Shown: piece by piece, positions 1 to 10,062 of the stretch | Position numbering within the stretch: the first letter of the stretch is position 1 | Layout: every line of letters begins with the position of its first letter | Source of the DNA: Colwellia demingiae | GTDB lineage: Bacteria; Pseudomonadota; Gammaproteobacteria; Enterobacterales; Alteromonadaceae | Assembly (NCBI RefSeq): GCF_007954275.1 | Contig: NZ_VOLT01000004.1 | Span: forward strand, 495,347 to 559,346 | Direction of reading: 5' to 3' | DNA: 64,000 bases | The notes under the pieces: generated by a model | Told to the model about the DNA's origin: nothing | Seen by the model: the letters and a program-made list of their open reading frames with translations, nothing else | Database searches by the model: none | Position numbers and translations under genes: made by a program

Positions 1-696
1 CTAAGACAGGCGCGAGGTACTAATTACCCTGACCCTGTTTATGCCGCAAGCGTTGCAGAACATGCCGGAGCAGATGGTATTACTGTTCACCTGCGCGAAG
101 ATAGGCGTCATATCCAAGATAGAGATATTCATGTTTTAAAACAAACATTACATACTCGTATGAACTTTGAAATGGCAGTCACAGATGAAATGGTAGCCAT
201 AGCCTGTGATGTGAAACCAGTATTTTGTTGTTTAGTTCCTGAGAAACGTGAAGAGCTTACCACTGAAGGTGGTTTAGATGTTGTAGGGCAATTAGATAAA
301 ATAACTAAAGCAACAGAGCAGTTAACGGCTGCGGGTATAGCCGTAAGTTTATTTATTGATGCTGATAAAGCACAAATTGATGCTGCGGTTGCCAGTAAAG
401 CTCCTTATATAGAAATTCATACGGGACATTATGCAGACCTAAGCTCAGAAGAAGAGCAGTTGATAGAACTTGATCGCCTAACTGTCGGTATTAAGTATGC
501 GCATAGCTTAGGATTAAAAGTTAATGCTGGTCATGGTTTAAATTATTTTAATGTGAAGCCTATTGCTGCTATTAAAGAAATTATCGAGTTGAATATTGGC
601 CATGCCATAATCGCGCGTGCGGCAATTGATGGCTTAGATAAAGCTGTTAGAGATATGAAGCAACTGATGTTAGAAGCAAGAAATTATAATACTTAA
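1..696 (+). CDS. pdxJ: Pyridoxine 5'-phosphate synthase PdxJ (5' end outside window)
   Basis: Condenses 1-deoxyxylulose 5-phosphate with 3-amino-2-oxopropyl phosphate to give pyridoxine 5'-phosphate, the last ring-forming step of DXP-dependent vitamin B6 synthesis in the cytoplasm. The frame is open from base 1, so only about 12-15 N-terminal residues are missing. Visible PdxJ hallmarks are [56 protein letters not shown] and NAGHGLNY, ending in a GHAIIARA phosphate-binding segment. In relatives pdxJ is followed by acpS, which is not present here. Identification is secure; only the start is unseen. Confidence 0.97.
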   Translation, partial: LRQARGTNYPDPVYAASVAEHAGADGITVHLREDRRHIQDRDIHVLKQTLHTRMNFEMAVTDEMVAIACDVKPVFCCLVPEKREELTTEGGLDVVGQLDKITKATEQLTAAGIAVSLFIDADKAQIDAAVASKAPYIEIHTGHYADLSSEEEQLIELDRLTVGIKYAHSLGLKVNAGHGLNYFNVKPIAAIKEIIELNIGHAIIARAAIDGLDKAVRDMKQLMLEARNYNT

Positions 697-750
697 TAAA
701 TAGTTAACGTAAGGCATGATTTAATAAACTCACTTATTTTATATTTGTTA

Positions 751-791
751 AAATTATAGTCTACACTTTACAAATTATGGTCTACACTTTA
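751..791. repeat. Two 20-bp direct repeats upstream of a small gene
   Basis: The motif AAATTATRGTCTACACTTTA occurs at 751-770 and again at 772-791, differing at one base, with a 21-bp period (two helical turns). It lies 47-87 bp upstream of the ATG at 838. This placement suggests a tandem operator or activator site, or a small duplication; no regulator can be named. Confidence 0.5.
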
Positions 792-837
792 AGGAATACG
801 CTGTATAAGGGATTCAGCATACAAATAGGTGGGATTA

Positions 838-1086
838 ATGATGCAGACACAGATGAAACCAATGCTCGAGCGTAGAAAGGAGACTCCAGAGCAGTCGGTT
901 TGGTGGAATAAATTATCATTGGCGCAAAAATTTTCTGCTAGTAGCCTAGGGAAATTTGGTTATGAGCTTAGCTTCGTTCGTAATGACAATGGACATAGTT
1001 TAGCTGTACTTCAATGTAGTGGTGGTATCGCCGTGATTACTGAGGATGGTGATATAGATACATCACCAAATATCACCATTCGCTAA
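838..1086 (+). CDS. Small hypothetical protein (82 aa)
   Basis: I do not recognise a named family. The protein is soluble, about 82 residues, with no signal peptide or membrane segment. It has a basic N-terminus (MKPMLERRK) and a C-terminal half rich in short beta-like stretches (YELSFVRN, LAVLQCSGGIAVITEDGDID). A longer frame begins at GTG 829, but AGGTGGG at 827-833 is correctly spaced for ATG 838 (or 841), so 838 is preferred. It sits in the pdxJ-barA gap where acpS is found in related genera, and is preceded by a 20-bp direct repeat that may regulate it. Function unknown. Confidence 0.65.
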   Translation: MMQTQMKPMLERRKETPEQSVWWNKLSLAQKFSASSLGKFGYELSFVRNDNGHSLAVLQCSGGIAVITEDGDIDTSPNITIR

Positions 1087-1178
1087 CTAGTAAGAAGCTA
1101 TTATTTAACAAATAAATAAGACTCCTATTACCTCCCAAGTAAACAAACTCTATAGTTGTTTTACTCACTTTTACTTAG

Positions 1179-4025
1179 TTAATGACTATTTTCACTCATT
1201 TCTTTAAGCGCTTCAGGTACTGCAAATAATACCTGATCTATATGTTCGAAAAACTCTAAAAACTCCGGTTCAAGCTCTTCAGTACTCAAGCCCATTTTTA
1301 ATTGGGTTTCTAATTGAACGGTAATTTTGGCTAAATTTGGGGTTCCAGTATAACAACAAGCGCCATTAAGTTTATGAACAAGACGTTTTATTTGTGCGAT
1401 ATCTTGAACGTCAATTGCTTCACGAATACTTAGTTGAGTTTCGGGTAAACTTTCAACTAAACCTAATAACATTTCTTTTGCTAAATCAGCTTTATTGGCG
1501 CTACGCTTTAGAGCTAAAGGCCAATCAATTACCTTTGAAAGTGAGTCATCCTGGTTAATAACTTCAGGTGAAATTACCGGAGCCGTTGAGCTTACTAGGT
1601 GGTCGAAGTCGCAATACTCATAAATAATATGACGTAACATCGTTTCATCAATTGGTTTTGTCATGTAGGCATTAAAACCTTGTTGATGCATTTTTTCCCT
1701 TTCACCACTAAGTGCATGTGCAGTAACGGCTATGATGGGAGTGTTATTATTGTTAGTTAACTGCTTTATTTCTTTTAGAGCACTAATGCCGTCCATAATA
1801 GGCATTTGAATATCCATGAAAATTAAAGAAAAAGTTTCGACTTTACAGAGTTCTACGGCTGACATGCCATTGTCGGCTTCAACTACCTCAGCTACTTGCT
1901 CTAACAACAATGCTTTAATTAACTTTAAGTTGGCCTCATTATCATCAACAGCCAACACTTTTATAGGTAATACTTTATCCATAGGTGCATTCAGAGTGAG
2001 CTTTTCGGCCTGAGTTTTGATAACTGGCTGTAATACTCGGCTTAAGGTCGTTGGCGATAAAGGTTTGCTCATACAACTTATTGCACCACTGGCAATCAAT
2101 GCCTCTTGTAAGCTTGGTGAAGTATTATTTAAAGCTAGGTGTATATTGCTGGAAATTGGCTGTACTTGTGCAATCGTTTTTTTCAATTCGCTTAGCGCTG
2201 TGGCTGTTTGATTGTGGCCTATAAGTGCATAGTCAAAGCCTCGTTGGGTCTGACTACTATGAGAAAGTACTTGTGATAACTCATGGCGATTTATTACACT
2301 GGTAACACGCATTTTCCAGTGCTTTAATACGTTTTTTGTGGCTTCCCGACTATGATTGTTTTCTTCAAAGTAAAGTACCGTTTTATTTGCCAGATGCTGA
2401 TTATCTAACTCTAACATTAACGGCATTGCATTAATTTCACATTGGAAAGTAAACCAAAAAACTGACCCTTGATTTTTCTCACTGCTAAAACCTATATCGC
2501 CGTTCATCTCTTGGGCAAGTCGCTGACAAATCACCAAACCTAACCCAGTACCACCATATAAGCGGGTGATACTTTGATCTGCTTGCGTAAAAGCATCAAA
2601 AATGGTTCTTTGCTGGTTGGTAGTCATACCAATCCCAGTGTCGGTAACAATGACCTTTAATTTTATATTATTCTGGCTTACTTCTTCACTGGTTATATCT
2701 ACAGCAACAGAACCTTGTGGCGTGAATTTTATCGCATTACTGACCAAGTTGGTGATAATTTGTTTTATTCTCATGGTGTCACCAACAAGAGAGTCAGGTA
2801 ATTCTTGTGGAAGGTTTATAGATAATTCAATATTCTTTTTATGGGCTGATGGAGCCAACAATGTAAGGGTTTCATCAATCGATTCTCTTAAAGAAAAAGG
2901 AATGTTTTCAGTAACCATTTTACCGGCATCAAGTTTTGAAAAATCGAGAATATCATTAATTATGGTCAATAAATTGTTTGCTGAACGGTCAATTGTCTGT
3001 AAATAATCACGTTGATTTTCAGTGAGTGGTGTTTTTAGTACTTGTCGAGTAAAGCCTATTACTCCATTGAGTGGCGTTCGTAACTCATGACTCATATTAG
3101 CTAAAAACTCAGACTTTACTCTGTTGGCTTCTTGCGCTTTTCGCTTGGAAATACTAAGTTCGACATTTTGAATTTCAAATTGCTCTAAACTTTCTCGTAA
3201 ATCTATTGTGGCTTGATCGATACTCGCTTGCATTTCATTTTGGTAACCGTCGAGCGACTGTGCCATGGCATTAATACCATTCTTTAAAAAATTCAGCTCC
3301 CCAATGAGTTGACCACTTACTCTGCTCTCTAATTTCCCTTCTCTTATTCGCTCAATTGCTTGCACCATAGAATTAATAGGCTTCGTTACTTTCTTAATGA
3401 GCCTAATTGCAAAAATAGCGCTAAGTAATGAGCCAAGTAGGGCAAAAGCAAATGCGACTATAAACTGACTTTGTTGTTGAAAATTAAGGTGGCTTTTATC
3501 AATTTGCATGGCTATATAGCCAATAATTACTGGTTTTGAGTTATTGGTAGCATAATTATATTGAGAACTGGCAATTGCTGTAATTTTTGCGTTGGTCTGA
3601 TTGTTATAGTTCTCATCTATAATGGGGGTTCTAAAAATTATATAATCAGATAATGTTTCAATATTAGTGTGGTTTGGTAACTCTACCCCAGCTTTTAGTC
3701 GCATTAAATTGGTATCACCATGATAAGCACTGGTAACAAAAACCTGATTATCTTCGGTAAAAATAACAATGCTTTTTACAATGCTTGATTGATTACGGTG
3801 AGTAAAGCCGATCAGTTGACGAAGTTTATCTCTGTTCTTGCTCAATAAAGGATCTTTACTGGCAATTGCGATCGGTTCAATTATGCTTTTAGCGCGTTGT
3901 TCGAGAAAGTCATTAAGTTCAACAGAGCGGCTATAAGAAAAATAACTAGCTAAACCAAAACCGATTAAGGTGGTTGGTATAATAGTGAGTATGATAACCC
4001 AGTCTTTCAGGCTTATTTTATGCAT
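1179..4025 (-). CDS. barA: Hybrid sensor histidine kinase BarA
   Basis: Tripartite membrane kinase that in relatives phosphorylates the response regulator UvrY/GacA and so drives Csr/Rsm small-RNA synthesis and carbon-storage switching. Order of parts in 948 residues: TM helix about 10-30, a periplasmic sensor about 31-185, TM helix about 188-208, HAMP, HisKA with the phosphorylated His313 in MSHELRTPLNG, HATPase with the DTGIG and GGTGLGL boxes, a degenerate receiver-like stretch, a true receiver about 690-805 with Asp738 in FMDIQMP, and a C-terminal Hpt domain with His884 in VHKLNG. The neighbouring rlmD-relA-mazG on the opposite strand matches the barA locus of Shewanella and Vibrio. The partner uvrY is not in this window. 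Confidence 0.95.
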   Translation of the reverse strand: MHKISLKDWVIILTIIPTTLIGFGLASYFSYSRSVELNDFLEQRAKSIIEPIAIASKDPLLSKNRDKLRQLIGFTHRNQSSIVKSIVIFTEDNQVFVTSAYHGDTNLMRLKAGVELPNHTNIETLSDYIIFRTPIIDENYNNQTNAKITAIASSQYNYATNNSKPVIIGYIAMQIDKSHLNFQQQSQFIVAFAFALLGSLLSAIFAIRLIKKVTKPINSMVQAIERIREGKLESRVSGQLIGELNFLKNGINAMAQSLDGYQNEMQASIDQATIDLRESLEQFEIQNVELSISKRKAQEANRVKSEFLANMSHELRTPLNGVIGFTRQVLKTPLTENQRDYLQTIDRSANNLLTIINDILDFSKLDAGKMVTENIPFSLRESIDETLTLLAPSAHKKNIELSINLPQELPDSLVGDTMRIKQIITNLVSNAIKFTPQGSVAVDITSEEVSQNNIKLKVIVTDTGIGMTTNQQRTIFDAFTQADQSITRLYGGTGLGLVICQRLAQEMNGDIGFSSEKNQGSVFWFTFQCEINAMPLMLELDNQHLANKTVLYFEENNHSREATKNVLKHWKMRVTSVINRHELSQVLSHSSQTQRGFDYALIGHNQTATALSELKKTIAQVQPISSNIHLALNNTSPSLQEALIASGAISCMSKPLSPTTLSRVLQPVIKTQAEKLTLNAPMDKVLPIKVLAVDDNEANLKLIKALLLEQVAEVVEADNGMSAVELCKVETFSLIFMDIQMPIMDGISALKEIKQLTNNNNTPIIAVTAHALSGEREKMHQQGFNAYMTKPIDETMLRHIIYEYCDFDHLVSSTAPVISPEVINQDDSLSKVIDWPLALKRSANKADLAKEMLLGLVESLPETQLSIREAIDVQDIAQIKRLVHKLNGACCYTGTPNLAKITVQLETQLKMGLSTEELEPEFLEFFEHIDQVLFAVPEALKEMSENSH

Positions 4026-4212
4026 TTTTTTGTTGAACTTTTGTGATAAATTTAGGGTAAAATACCCACTGAAATAATTAGCTATCTAAATGATTATCCA
4101 ACTTAACATAAATAATCTCATAAGCTGCGATAAATTTATAGTGTAGATGGCTAAGCTACTTCAAAATAAGCATTAATTAGTTAATTATATTAGCGTAAGT
4201 TCTAGGGTGAAA

Positions 4213-5622
4213 ATGGCAAATTATTATAAAGCAGCAGTAAAACCAAAAACGGCTAATCAACGATTGACCGTCACCGTTGATAAACTTGACATGAATGGTG
4301 TAGGTGTTGCCCGCTGGCAGAATAAGCCAATTTTTATAGCAGGTGTTTTACCCAATGAAATTGTTGATGTAAAGGTTATTGAGCAGAAAAGTAAGTATGC
4401 CCGCGCTAAACTTATCTCAATTGATAAACAAAGTGATAGTAGAGTTATACCTCAGTGTCAGCATTTTGGTCTTTGTGGTGGCTGTGATTTGCAAATGCTT
4501 GATTTAGAAGAACAGTTACTTTTTAAACAACAAAAAATTACTGACTTATTTTCCCGAAGTTTTAGCACTCAAAATTTTCCTGCTGCAATTAATACAGCAC
4601 AGCTACCTTGGCAGGCCGCAATAAAAAGCTCTCCTTGGCATTACCGTCGTAAAGCTCGCATAGGAGTGCAATTCGATAAGAACGCTCAAGCGACGATTGG
4701 TTTTAGGCAAAAATCAACCAATCAACTAGCAGCAATTAAGTCATGTCCTGTTTTAGTTGAACCGCTTAATGCTATTTTTCCTTTGTTAAAGAAGTTATTG
4801 GCACAACTTACCGTAAAGTCTGCCATTGGGCATATAGAAGTGATCCAAGCGGATATTATTGATACAAACTCGGAAGAGAAAATACAAAAAGATAATCAAG
4901 TTGTACTTGTTGTTCGACAGCTAAAGTCTATGAACGAAACTGATATCGGGCTTTGGCAATCATATGCTCAGCAATATTGTTGGCATGTCATTATTGATGA
5001 TGGTAACAAACAACTGCCGCTAGTTGGTATCAAAGGAGAAAGTTCTTCTGAACTATCATATGAATTAGCTGATGAAAATAAAATTTATTTTTCGAGTAGT
5101 GACTTTATACAAATTAATCATCAGGTTAATAATGCAATGATAAGCCAAGCCTTAACTTGGTTAAATATTTCAGCTACCGATAATGTATTGGACTTGTTTT
5201 GTGGTCTCGGAAATTTTAGCTTAGCGCTAGCAAAACACGCAAAACGTGTTGTGGGCGTTGAGGGATTGCAAGTCATGGTTGATAAAGCCAGGCAGAACTC
5301 GCTTATTAATGGACTTGATAATTGTCAGTTTTACCAAGCTGATTTGAATAGTCATTGGCTATTAGAGTCTTGGGTAAAAGGACAGGTTTTTGATAAAGTA
5401 TTACTTGATCCCGCAAGAGCTGGCGCAGAACAAGCGGTGAGTCAAATTGCGGAACTAAAAATAGCCAGCGTGTTGTATGTCAGCTGCGATCCAGCAACAT
5501 TAGCAATAGATAGTGCAATACTTGTTTCTCAGGGCTACAAGCTTGAGAAAATATCACTCATGGATATGTTTTCACAAACAAAGCATGTTGAGACTATGGT
5601 ATTATTTACTCATACTAGTTAG
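4213..5622 (+). CDS. rlmD: 23S rRNA (uracil-1939-C5)-methyltransferase RlmD
   Basis: SAM-dependent enzyme that methylates U1939 of 23S rRNA (old name rumA). An N-terminal TRAM domain (about 15-70) is followed by the iron-sulfur cluster cysteines Cys82, Cys88 and Cys91 plus the later SCPVL cysteine. The C-terminal Rossmann fold carries VLDLFCGLGNFSL (SAM binding), LLDPARAGAE and the catalytic Cys of YVSCDPATLA. A GTG two codons upstream is in frame, but AGGG at 4204-4207 is spaced 5 nt from ATG 4213 and the protein then begins MANYYK, aligning with the MAQFYS start of the E. coli protein. 469 aa. Confidence 0.95.
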   Translation: MANYYKAAVKPKTANQRLTVTVDKLDMNGVGVARWQNKPIFIAGVLPNEIVDVKVIEQKSKYARAKLISIDKQSDSRVIPQCQHFGLCGGCDLQMLDLEEQLLFKQQKITDLFSRSFSTQNFPAAINTAQLPWQAAIKSSPWHYRRKARIGVQFDKNAQATIGFRQKSTNQLAAIKSCPVLVEPLNAIFPLLKKLLAQLTVKSAIGHIEVIQADIIDTNSEEKIQKDNQVVLVVRQLKSMNETDIGLWQSYAQQYCWHVIIDDGNKQLPLVGIKGESSSELSYELADENKIYFSSSDFIQINHQVNNAMISQALTWLNISATDNVLDLFCGLGNFSLALAKHAKRVVGVEGLQVMVDKARQNSLINGLDNCQFYQADLNSHWLLESWVKGQVFDKVLLDPARAGAEQAVSQIAELKIASVLYVSCDPATLAIDSAILVSQGYKLEKISLMDMFSQTKHVETMVLFTHTS

Positions 5623-5688
5623 CATTAAATATCAGAAAACCCTTAAATTTCAATGTTAAGCTAACCAATCAAAGAGAAAGGAACACCC

Positions 5689-7902
5689 ATGGTTTCCGTG
5701 CGTAAATCACATCAAATAACAGTGCAAAGCTTTGAGCATTGGCTAATCGATTTAGCGTTAACCGATATCAAAAAAAATGCTTTGTCTGCTTTATGGTTAC
5801 AAGTATCAAACTGTTATCAGCCTGAAAGTGCTGAGAAACAGCAATTGCTTCATAAAAGCATGGAAATGGTTGAGATTTTAAGTGGCCTTAACCTAGATGC
5901 TGACTCGTTAGTCGCGGCTTTTATCTCACCATTATTAGCGAATGATATTATTGAAATAGAATTTGTTAAAGAACACTTTTCTAAAGATATCCTAATGCTC
6001 TGTCAAGGTGTTGAGCAAATGGCAGCTATTAAAGCATTACGCCAACAAAGTAATCAGTTAAGTGATCAGGCTCCACAAAATATAGACAATATTCGCCGTA
6101 TGTTATTGGCTATGGTGGATGATGTTCGTGCTGTAGTGATCAAGTTAGCTGAGCGTTTATGTGATTTACGCGAAAAGAAAAATAGTGATGAAGAAACGCG
6201 TGTACTGGTAGCAAAAGAGAGCGCGAATATCTACGCACCGTTAGCGAACCGTTTAGGAATCGGTCAATTAAAATGGGAGCTAGAGGATATTTCTTTTCGT
6301 TATCTTCACCCGCAAGTTTATAAAAAAATTGCTAAACTTTTAGATGAAACTCGACTAGAACGCGAGCAATATATGGCCAGCTTTGTTGGTCACTTAAATA
6401 GCGAACTGAATGCTTTAGCCATTAAAGGCGAGGTTTATGGACGCCCTAAGCACATCTACAGTATCTGGAAGAAGATGCAGCAAAAATCTCTTGATTTTGA
6501 GCAGCTTTTTGATGTTAGAGCCGTACGTGTGGTGGTTGAGCGCGTACAAGATTGTTATTCGGCATTGGGTATTGTTCATACAGAATGGCAGCATATTGCA
6601 AAAGAGTTTTATGATTATGTAGCGACCCCTAAAGCTAATGGCTACCAATCAATACATACAGTAGTTCTAGGGCCAGAGGGAAAATCGGTTGAAGTACAAA
6701 TTAGAACCAAGCAAATGGATGATGATGCTGAGCTCGGTGTCGCGGCGCATTGGCGTTATAAAGAAGGGAATGCGAGCGGTAAAAGTAATAGTTTTGATGA
6801 TAAAGTTGGCTGGTTAAGAAAAATTTTGCAATGGCAAGATGATGTTGCTGAAAGTGGTGAGTTGCTTGATGAATTACGAAGTCAGGTATTTGAGGACCGA
6901 ATTTATGTATTCACCCCTGGTGGCGATGTTATCGATTTGCCTATGGGTTCAACTCCTTTAGATTTTGCTTATTATATTCATTCTAATGTTGGCCATACCT
7001 GTATTGGTGCAAAAGTCTTTGGAAAAATAGTACCTTTTACCCACCAGTTGCAAACAGGTGATCAGGTGGAGATACTTACCAGTAAACAACCTAATCCGAG
7101 CCGAGACTGGCTTAACCCTAATTTAAACTATATTCACTCCTCACGGGCTCGTGCAAAAGTTCAGCACTTTTTTAAATTACTCGATAGAGATAAATACATT
7201 GCTTTGGGTAAAGAGTTATTTGATACCGAAATAGCTAAGTATGACTTAGCCTCTACGGACTTATTAGCGGCAGCAAAACGCTTTAATATGAAAACTGTCG
7301 ATGATCTTTATGCTGCTATAGGTAGTGGTAACGCGAGATTACAGCAAGTTATCAACCACTTTACCCAACTTGATAGTAAATTAAAGCCTAAACCTGAAAT
7401 AGACCCGCAAAGTTTAGTTAAACAAACGACAACCAGTAAAGCCTTAGCGCAAGACGATAATGGTATTACTGTTTCCGGGGTTGGTAATTTACTCACGCAT
7501 ATGGCTAAGTGTTGCCAGCCTGTTCCCGGTGATACAATTTCGGGGTTTATTACTCAAGGTCGGGGTATTTCTGTGCATCGACAAGATTGTGAACAATTGG
7601 CTAATGCCCTTAATTTACAACCTGAGCGGTTAGTTGAAGTACAATGGGGAAGTGAGAATAAAATAAGTTACCAAGCCACAGCACAAATTATCGGCAGCGA
7701 TAGACAAGGCTTATTACGAGATATCTCGACCATTATTGCTAATGAAAGAGTAAGTATTGTTGGCATGGATAGTAATACTGATAAAGTAAAACAAACGATG
7801 AGTATGAACCTAAAATTAGAAGTCGCTAGCAGTGAATTATTAACGCGCGTCTTGGATAAATTACGCCAACTGGATGATGTTACCCAAGTAAGGCGACTTT
7901 AG
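5689..7902 (+). CDS. relA: (p)ppGpp synthetase RelA
   Basis: Ribosome-associated stringent-response enzyme making pppGpp/ppGpp from GTP/GDP and ATP during amino-acid starvation. The N-terminal hydrolase-like domain lacks the HD metal-binding pair, as in monofunctional RelA rather than SpoT. The synthetase region has YGRPKHIYSIWKKM, LFDVRAVRV and KANGYQSIHT. TGS (RIYVFTPGGDVIDLP), a zinc-finger-like CCQPVPGD segment and a C-terminal ACT domain follow. Length 737 aa is typical. AAAGGA precedes ATG 5689. It lies downstream of rlmD and upstream of mazG, the conserved order that pairs a ppGpp synthetase with a nucleotide pyrophosphatase. Confidence 0.97.
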   Translation: MVSVRKSHQITVQSFEHWLIDLALTDIKKNALSALWLQVSNCYQPESAEKQQLLHKSMEMVEILSGLNLDADSLVAAFISPLLANDIIEIEFVKEHFSKDILMLCQGVEQMAAIKALRQQSNQLSDQAPQNIDNIRRMLLAMVDDVRAVVIKLAERLCDLREKKNSDEETRVLVAKESANIYAPLANRLGIGQLKWELEDISFRYLHPQVYKKIAKLLDETRLEREQYMASFVGHLNSELNALAIKGEVYGRPKHIYSIWKKMQQKSLDFEQLFDVRAVRVVVERVQDCYSALGIVHTEWQHIAKEFYDYVATPKANGYQSIHTVVLGPEGKSVEVQIRTKQMDDDAELGVAAHWRYKEGNASGKSNSFDDKVGWLRKILQWQDDVAESGELLDELRSQVFEDRIYVFTPGGDVIDLPMGSTPLDFAYYIHSNVGHTCIGAKVFGKIVPFTHQLQTGDQVEILTSKQPNPSRDWLNPNLNYIHSSRARAKVQHFFKLLDRDKYIALGKELFDTEIAKYDLASTDLLAAAKRFNMKTVDDLYAAIGSGNARLQQVINHFTQLDSKLKPKPEIDPQSLVKQTTTSKALAQDDNGITVSGVGNLLTHMAKCCQPVPGDTISGFITQGRGISVHRQDCEQLANALNLQPERLVEVQWGSENKISYQATAQIIGSDRQGLLRDISTIIANERVSIVGMDSNTDKVKQTMSMNLKLEVASSELLTRVLDKLRQLDDVTQVRRL

Positions 7903-7987
7903 TTACTTTCGGGAGTTGCTCTGGAGAGTAACTCAATCCGGTGTCTTAAATAATGATAAATATAATAAAGCGAAGAAGTAAAATAAA

Positions 7988-8824
7988 ATGTTAAATGAAC
8001 AAGCCTCAATAGAAAAACTACGTTGGATTATGACTCAATTGCGGAATCCTACAACAGGATGCCCATGGGATATTAAACAAGATTTCGCTTCTATAACGAG
8101 TCACACGTTAGAAGAAGCTTATGAAGTGGTTGATGCAATCGAACAAGGTGATTTCGTCGAGCTTGAGAAGGAGCTTGGAGACTTACTCTTTCAGGTGATT
8201 TTTTATAGCGAATTAGGTAAGGAACAGCAACATTTTGACTTAGATACTGTGATAGCGGCAATCTGTGAAAAACTCATCCGACGTCATCCTCATGTATTTG
8301 CTCAGGCAAGTTTGCAAACAGATGAAGAAATCAAAGCCAATTGGGAAAATGAAAAGGCGCTAGAAAGAGAGCAAAAAAATCAACAAAATGTGGGTAAAGA
8401 TGCGGTTCTTGGTAAATTAAGTATTTTGGCAGATATTCCAAAAAACTTACCCGCATTATCACAAGCAGCAAAAATTCAAAAACGCTGTTCTCATGTGGGA
8501 TTTGATTGGGATAACATGCCTGATGTCTTCGCTAAAATTGAAGAAGAAGTACAAGAGGTTAAGGACGAGCTAGAAGCTGACTCTCTCGATAAAAAGGCAT
8601 TAGCCGAAGAGTTAGGTGATTTAATGTTTGCGGTAGTAAACTTATGTCGTCATGCCAAAGAAGATCCAGAAACATTGCTTCGCCAGGCGAATAAAAAGTT
8701 TAGCAAACGCTTCATTGGTGTTGAAGAACAAGTAAACCAATCAGGCAAAAGTTTTACTGAACATGACTTAGCTGAACTAGAACATTATTGGCAGCAAGTT
8801 AAAATCCAAGAAAAGAAAGTATAA
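7988..8824 (+). CDS. mazG: Nucleoside triphosphate pyrophosphohydrolase MazG
   Basis: House-cleaning enzyme hydrolysing (d)NTPs to NMP plus pyrophosphate; in E. coli it also lowers ppGpp during toxin-induced starvation. Two tandem MazG domains are visible, each with the EExxE...ExxD magnesium pattern: EEAYEVVDAI...EKELGDLLFQ in the N-terminal half and EEEVQEVKDE...AEELGDLMFA in the C-terminal half. The usual CPWDIKQ motif is near the N-terminus. 278 aa. About 85 bp downstream of relA with no clear terminator between, so co-transcription is plausible. Confidence 0.95.
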   Translation: MLNEQASIEKLRWIMTQLRNPTTGCPWDIKQDFASITSHTLEEAYEVVDAIEQGDFVELEKELGDLLFQVIFYSELGKEQQHFDLDTVIAAICEKLIRRHPHVFAQASLQTDEEIKANWENEKALEREQKNQQNVGKDAVLGKLSILADIPKNLPALSQAAKIQKRCSHVGFDWDNMPDVFAKIEEEVQEVKDELEADSLDKKALAEELGDLMFAVVNLCRHAKEDPETLLRQANKKFSKRFIGVEEQVNQSGKSFTEHDLAELEHYWQQVKIQEKKV

Positions 8825-8868
8825 GAACATTTCTCGATACGTTTATACCCAGAAATAAGATATTTAAT

Positions 8869-9465
8869 ATGACCGAAAATATGACAGCAAAAAACTCTCC
8901 AAATAAAGCACAAAATACAACTCACGTTACCATAGCGCTAACTAATCCAAAAACCCCAACTAATGTTGGTGCCGTAATGCGTGCAGCAGGTTGTTATCAA
9001 GCGGATCAAATTATTTATAATGGTAATAGGTATGCCCAAGCTGCCAAGTATCATAAACAGACTCTACAAACTGATACCTTCAACATGATAGATAAAATCC
9101 CGTTAGTGCAGGTAGAAAGTTTTATAAGCATAAAAGACTCACTGGAAAGTATTCCATCGTCTGCTAAAATTATCTGTGTAGACTTAGTTGAAGGTGCAAC
9201 GCCGTTACCACATTTTATTCATCCCCTTGAGGCTGTTTATATTTTCGGCCCTGAAGATAGTTCGATAAAACAAGAGGTCATTGATATAGCTGATGATGTC
9301 GTTTATGTGCCAACTGTGGGCTGTATGAATCTAGCGGCTACGGTTAATGTTTTACTTTATGACAGACTAGCAAAATCTTTGACTAGTCAAGAAGACTCAA
9401 TGTTAGCGGACAATGCGTTGATTCGAAAAAGTCGTGATACCAATAACACCTCAAAAGTTAAGTAG
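8869..9465 (+). CDS. SpoU/TrmH-family RNA 2'-O-methyltransferase
   Basis: A 198-residue SPOUT-fold methyltransferase expected to methylate a ribose 2'-OH in RNA using SAM. The three family motifs are present: motif 1 NPKTPTNVGAVMRAAG, motif 2 VYIFGPEDSSI, and motif 3 PTVGCMNLAATVNVLLYDRL, which forms the deep trefoil knot. It is not TrmL by sequence (motif 3 is unusual: CMNLAATVN instead of SLNVSVA), and the RNA target cannot be assigned. A 15-20 residue Asn/Lys/Thr-rich lead precedes the fold. Inserted between mazG and ybaN compared with the enteric order. Confidence 0.85.
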   Translation: MTENMTAKNSPNKAQNTTHVTIALTNPKTPTNVGAVMRAAGCYQADQIIYNGNRYAQAAKYHKQTLQTDTFNMIDKIPLVQVESFISIKDSLESIPSSAKIICVDLVEGATPLPHFIHPLEAVYIFGPEDSSIKQEVIDIADDVVYVPTVGCMNLAATVNVLLYDRLAKSLTSQEDSMLADNALIRKSRDTNNTSKVK

Positions 9466-9541
9466 CGCTAACATTAAATGTATGGCTATTATTATTTAGT
9501 CTATTTTTCACTTATAATTTATGAGCAAAGGGAGTTATTAT

Positions 9542-9946
9542 TTGAATTCAGAAATGGAATACCAATTAGCCCAAGCTGGAAATAAAGGTAAAGTGTTAAT
9601 TCTAAAAGTCACGGGAATATTCTTTGTTGGTTTAGCCATTCTAGGTGTGGTATTACCTATTTTACCAACGACACCATTTTTACTAGTAGCAGCTGCCTGC
9701 TTTGCTAAATCCTCCCCTGCAATGCAGCGAAAACTTTTAGCCAATAAAACATTTGGGCCATTAATTCATGATTGGCAAAAATATCGGAGTATTCCTAGAA
9801 AAGCTAAAAGAATCGCTTTATTAACTATGATTCTCTCAGTCTGTTGGTCGGCTTTTATGTTGCAAAGTGCAATGTTAACAGCGCTTGTAGTCGCTTTGGT
9901 TATTGGTCCGTTTATTTTTATATTGCGCTTACCCGAGAGTAAATAA
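9542..9946 (+). CDS. YbaN-like inner membrane protein (DUF454)
   Basis: Small membrane protein of the DUF454/YbaN family with unknown biochemical role. Hydrophobic segments are a near N-terminal pair around VTGIFFVGLAILGVVLPILP and PFLLVAAACFAKSSP, and a C-terminal pair around IALLTMILSVCW and ALVVALVIGPFIFIL. The family signature LPTTPFLLVAAACFAKSSP and the GPLIHDWQ...IPRKAK loop are clear. ATG 9521 is in frame, but an AAAGGGAG Shine-Dalgarno at 9528-9535 points to TTG 9542 as the real start (134 aa); a start at 9521 would put the ribosome site inside the gene. Confidence 0.8.
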   Translation: MNSEMEYQLAQAGNKGKVLILKVTGIFFVGLAILGVVLPILPTTPFLLVAAACFAKSSPAMQRKLLANKTFGPLIHDWQKYRSIPRKAKRIALLTMILSVCWSAFMLQSAMLTALVVALVIGPFIFILRLPESK

Positions 9947-10062
9947 TGAATAAGTTGGTTATAAATAAAGGGTGCTGGCTCAATAGTTGTAAAAGCTATA
10001 AGCACTAAACTAGATAAGTCAGCATTGTCATTTTAGAGATTAAAAGGTGGCTAATAAATTGG

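Noticed and set aside
2602..3006. 134-codon frame on the plus strand inside barA
   Set aside because: Antisense shadow of the kinase domain; barA conservation accounts for the open frame.
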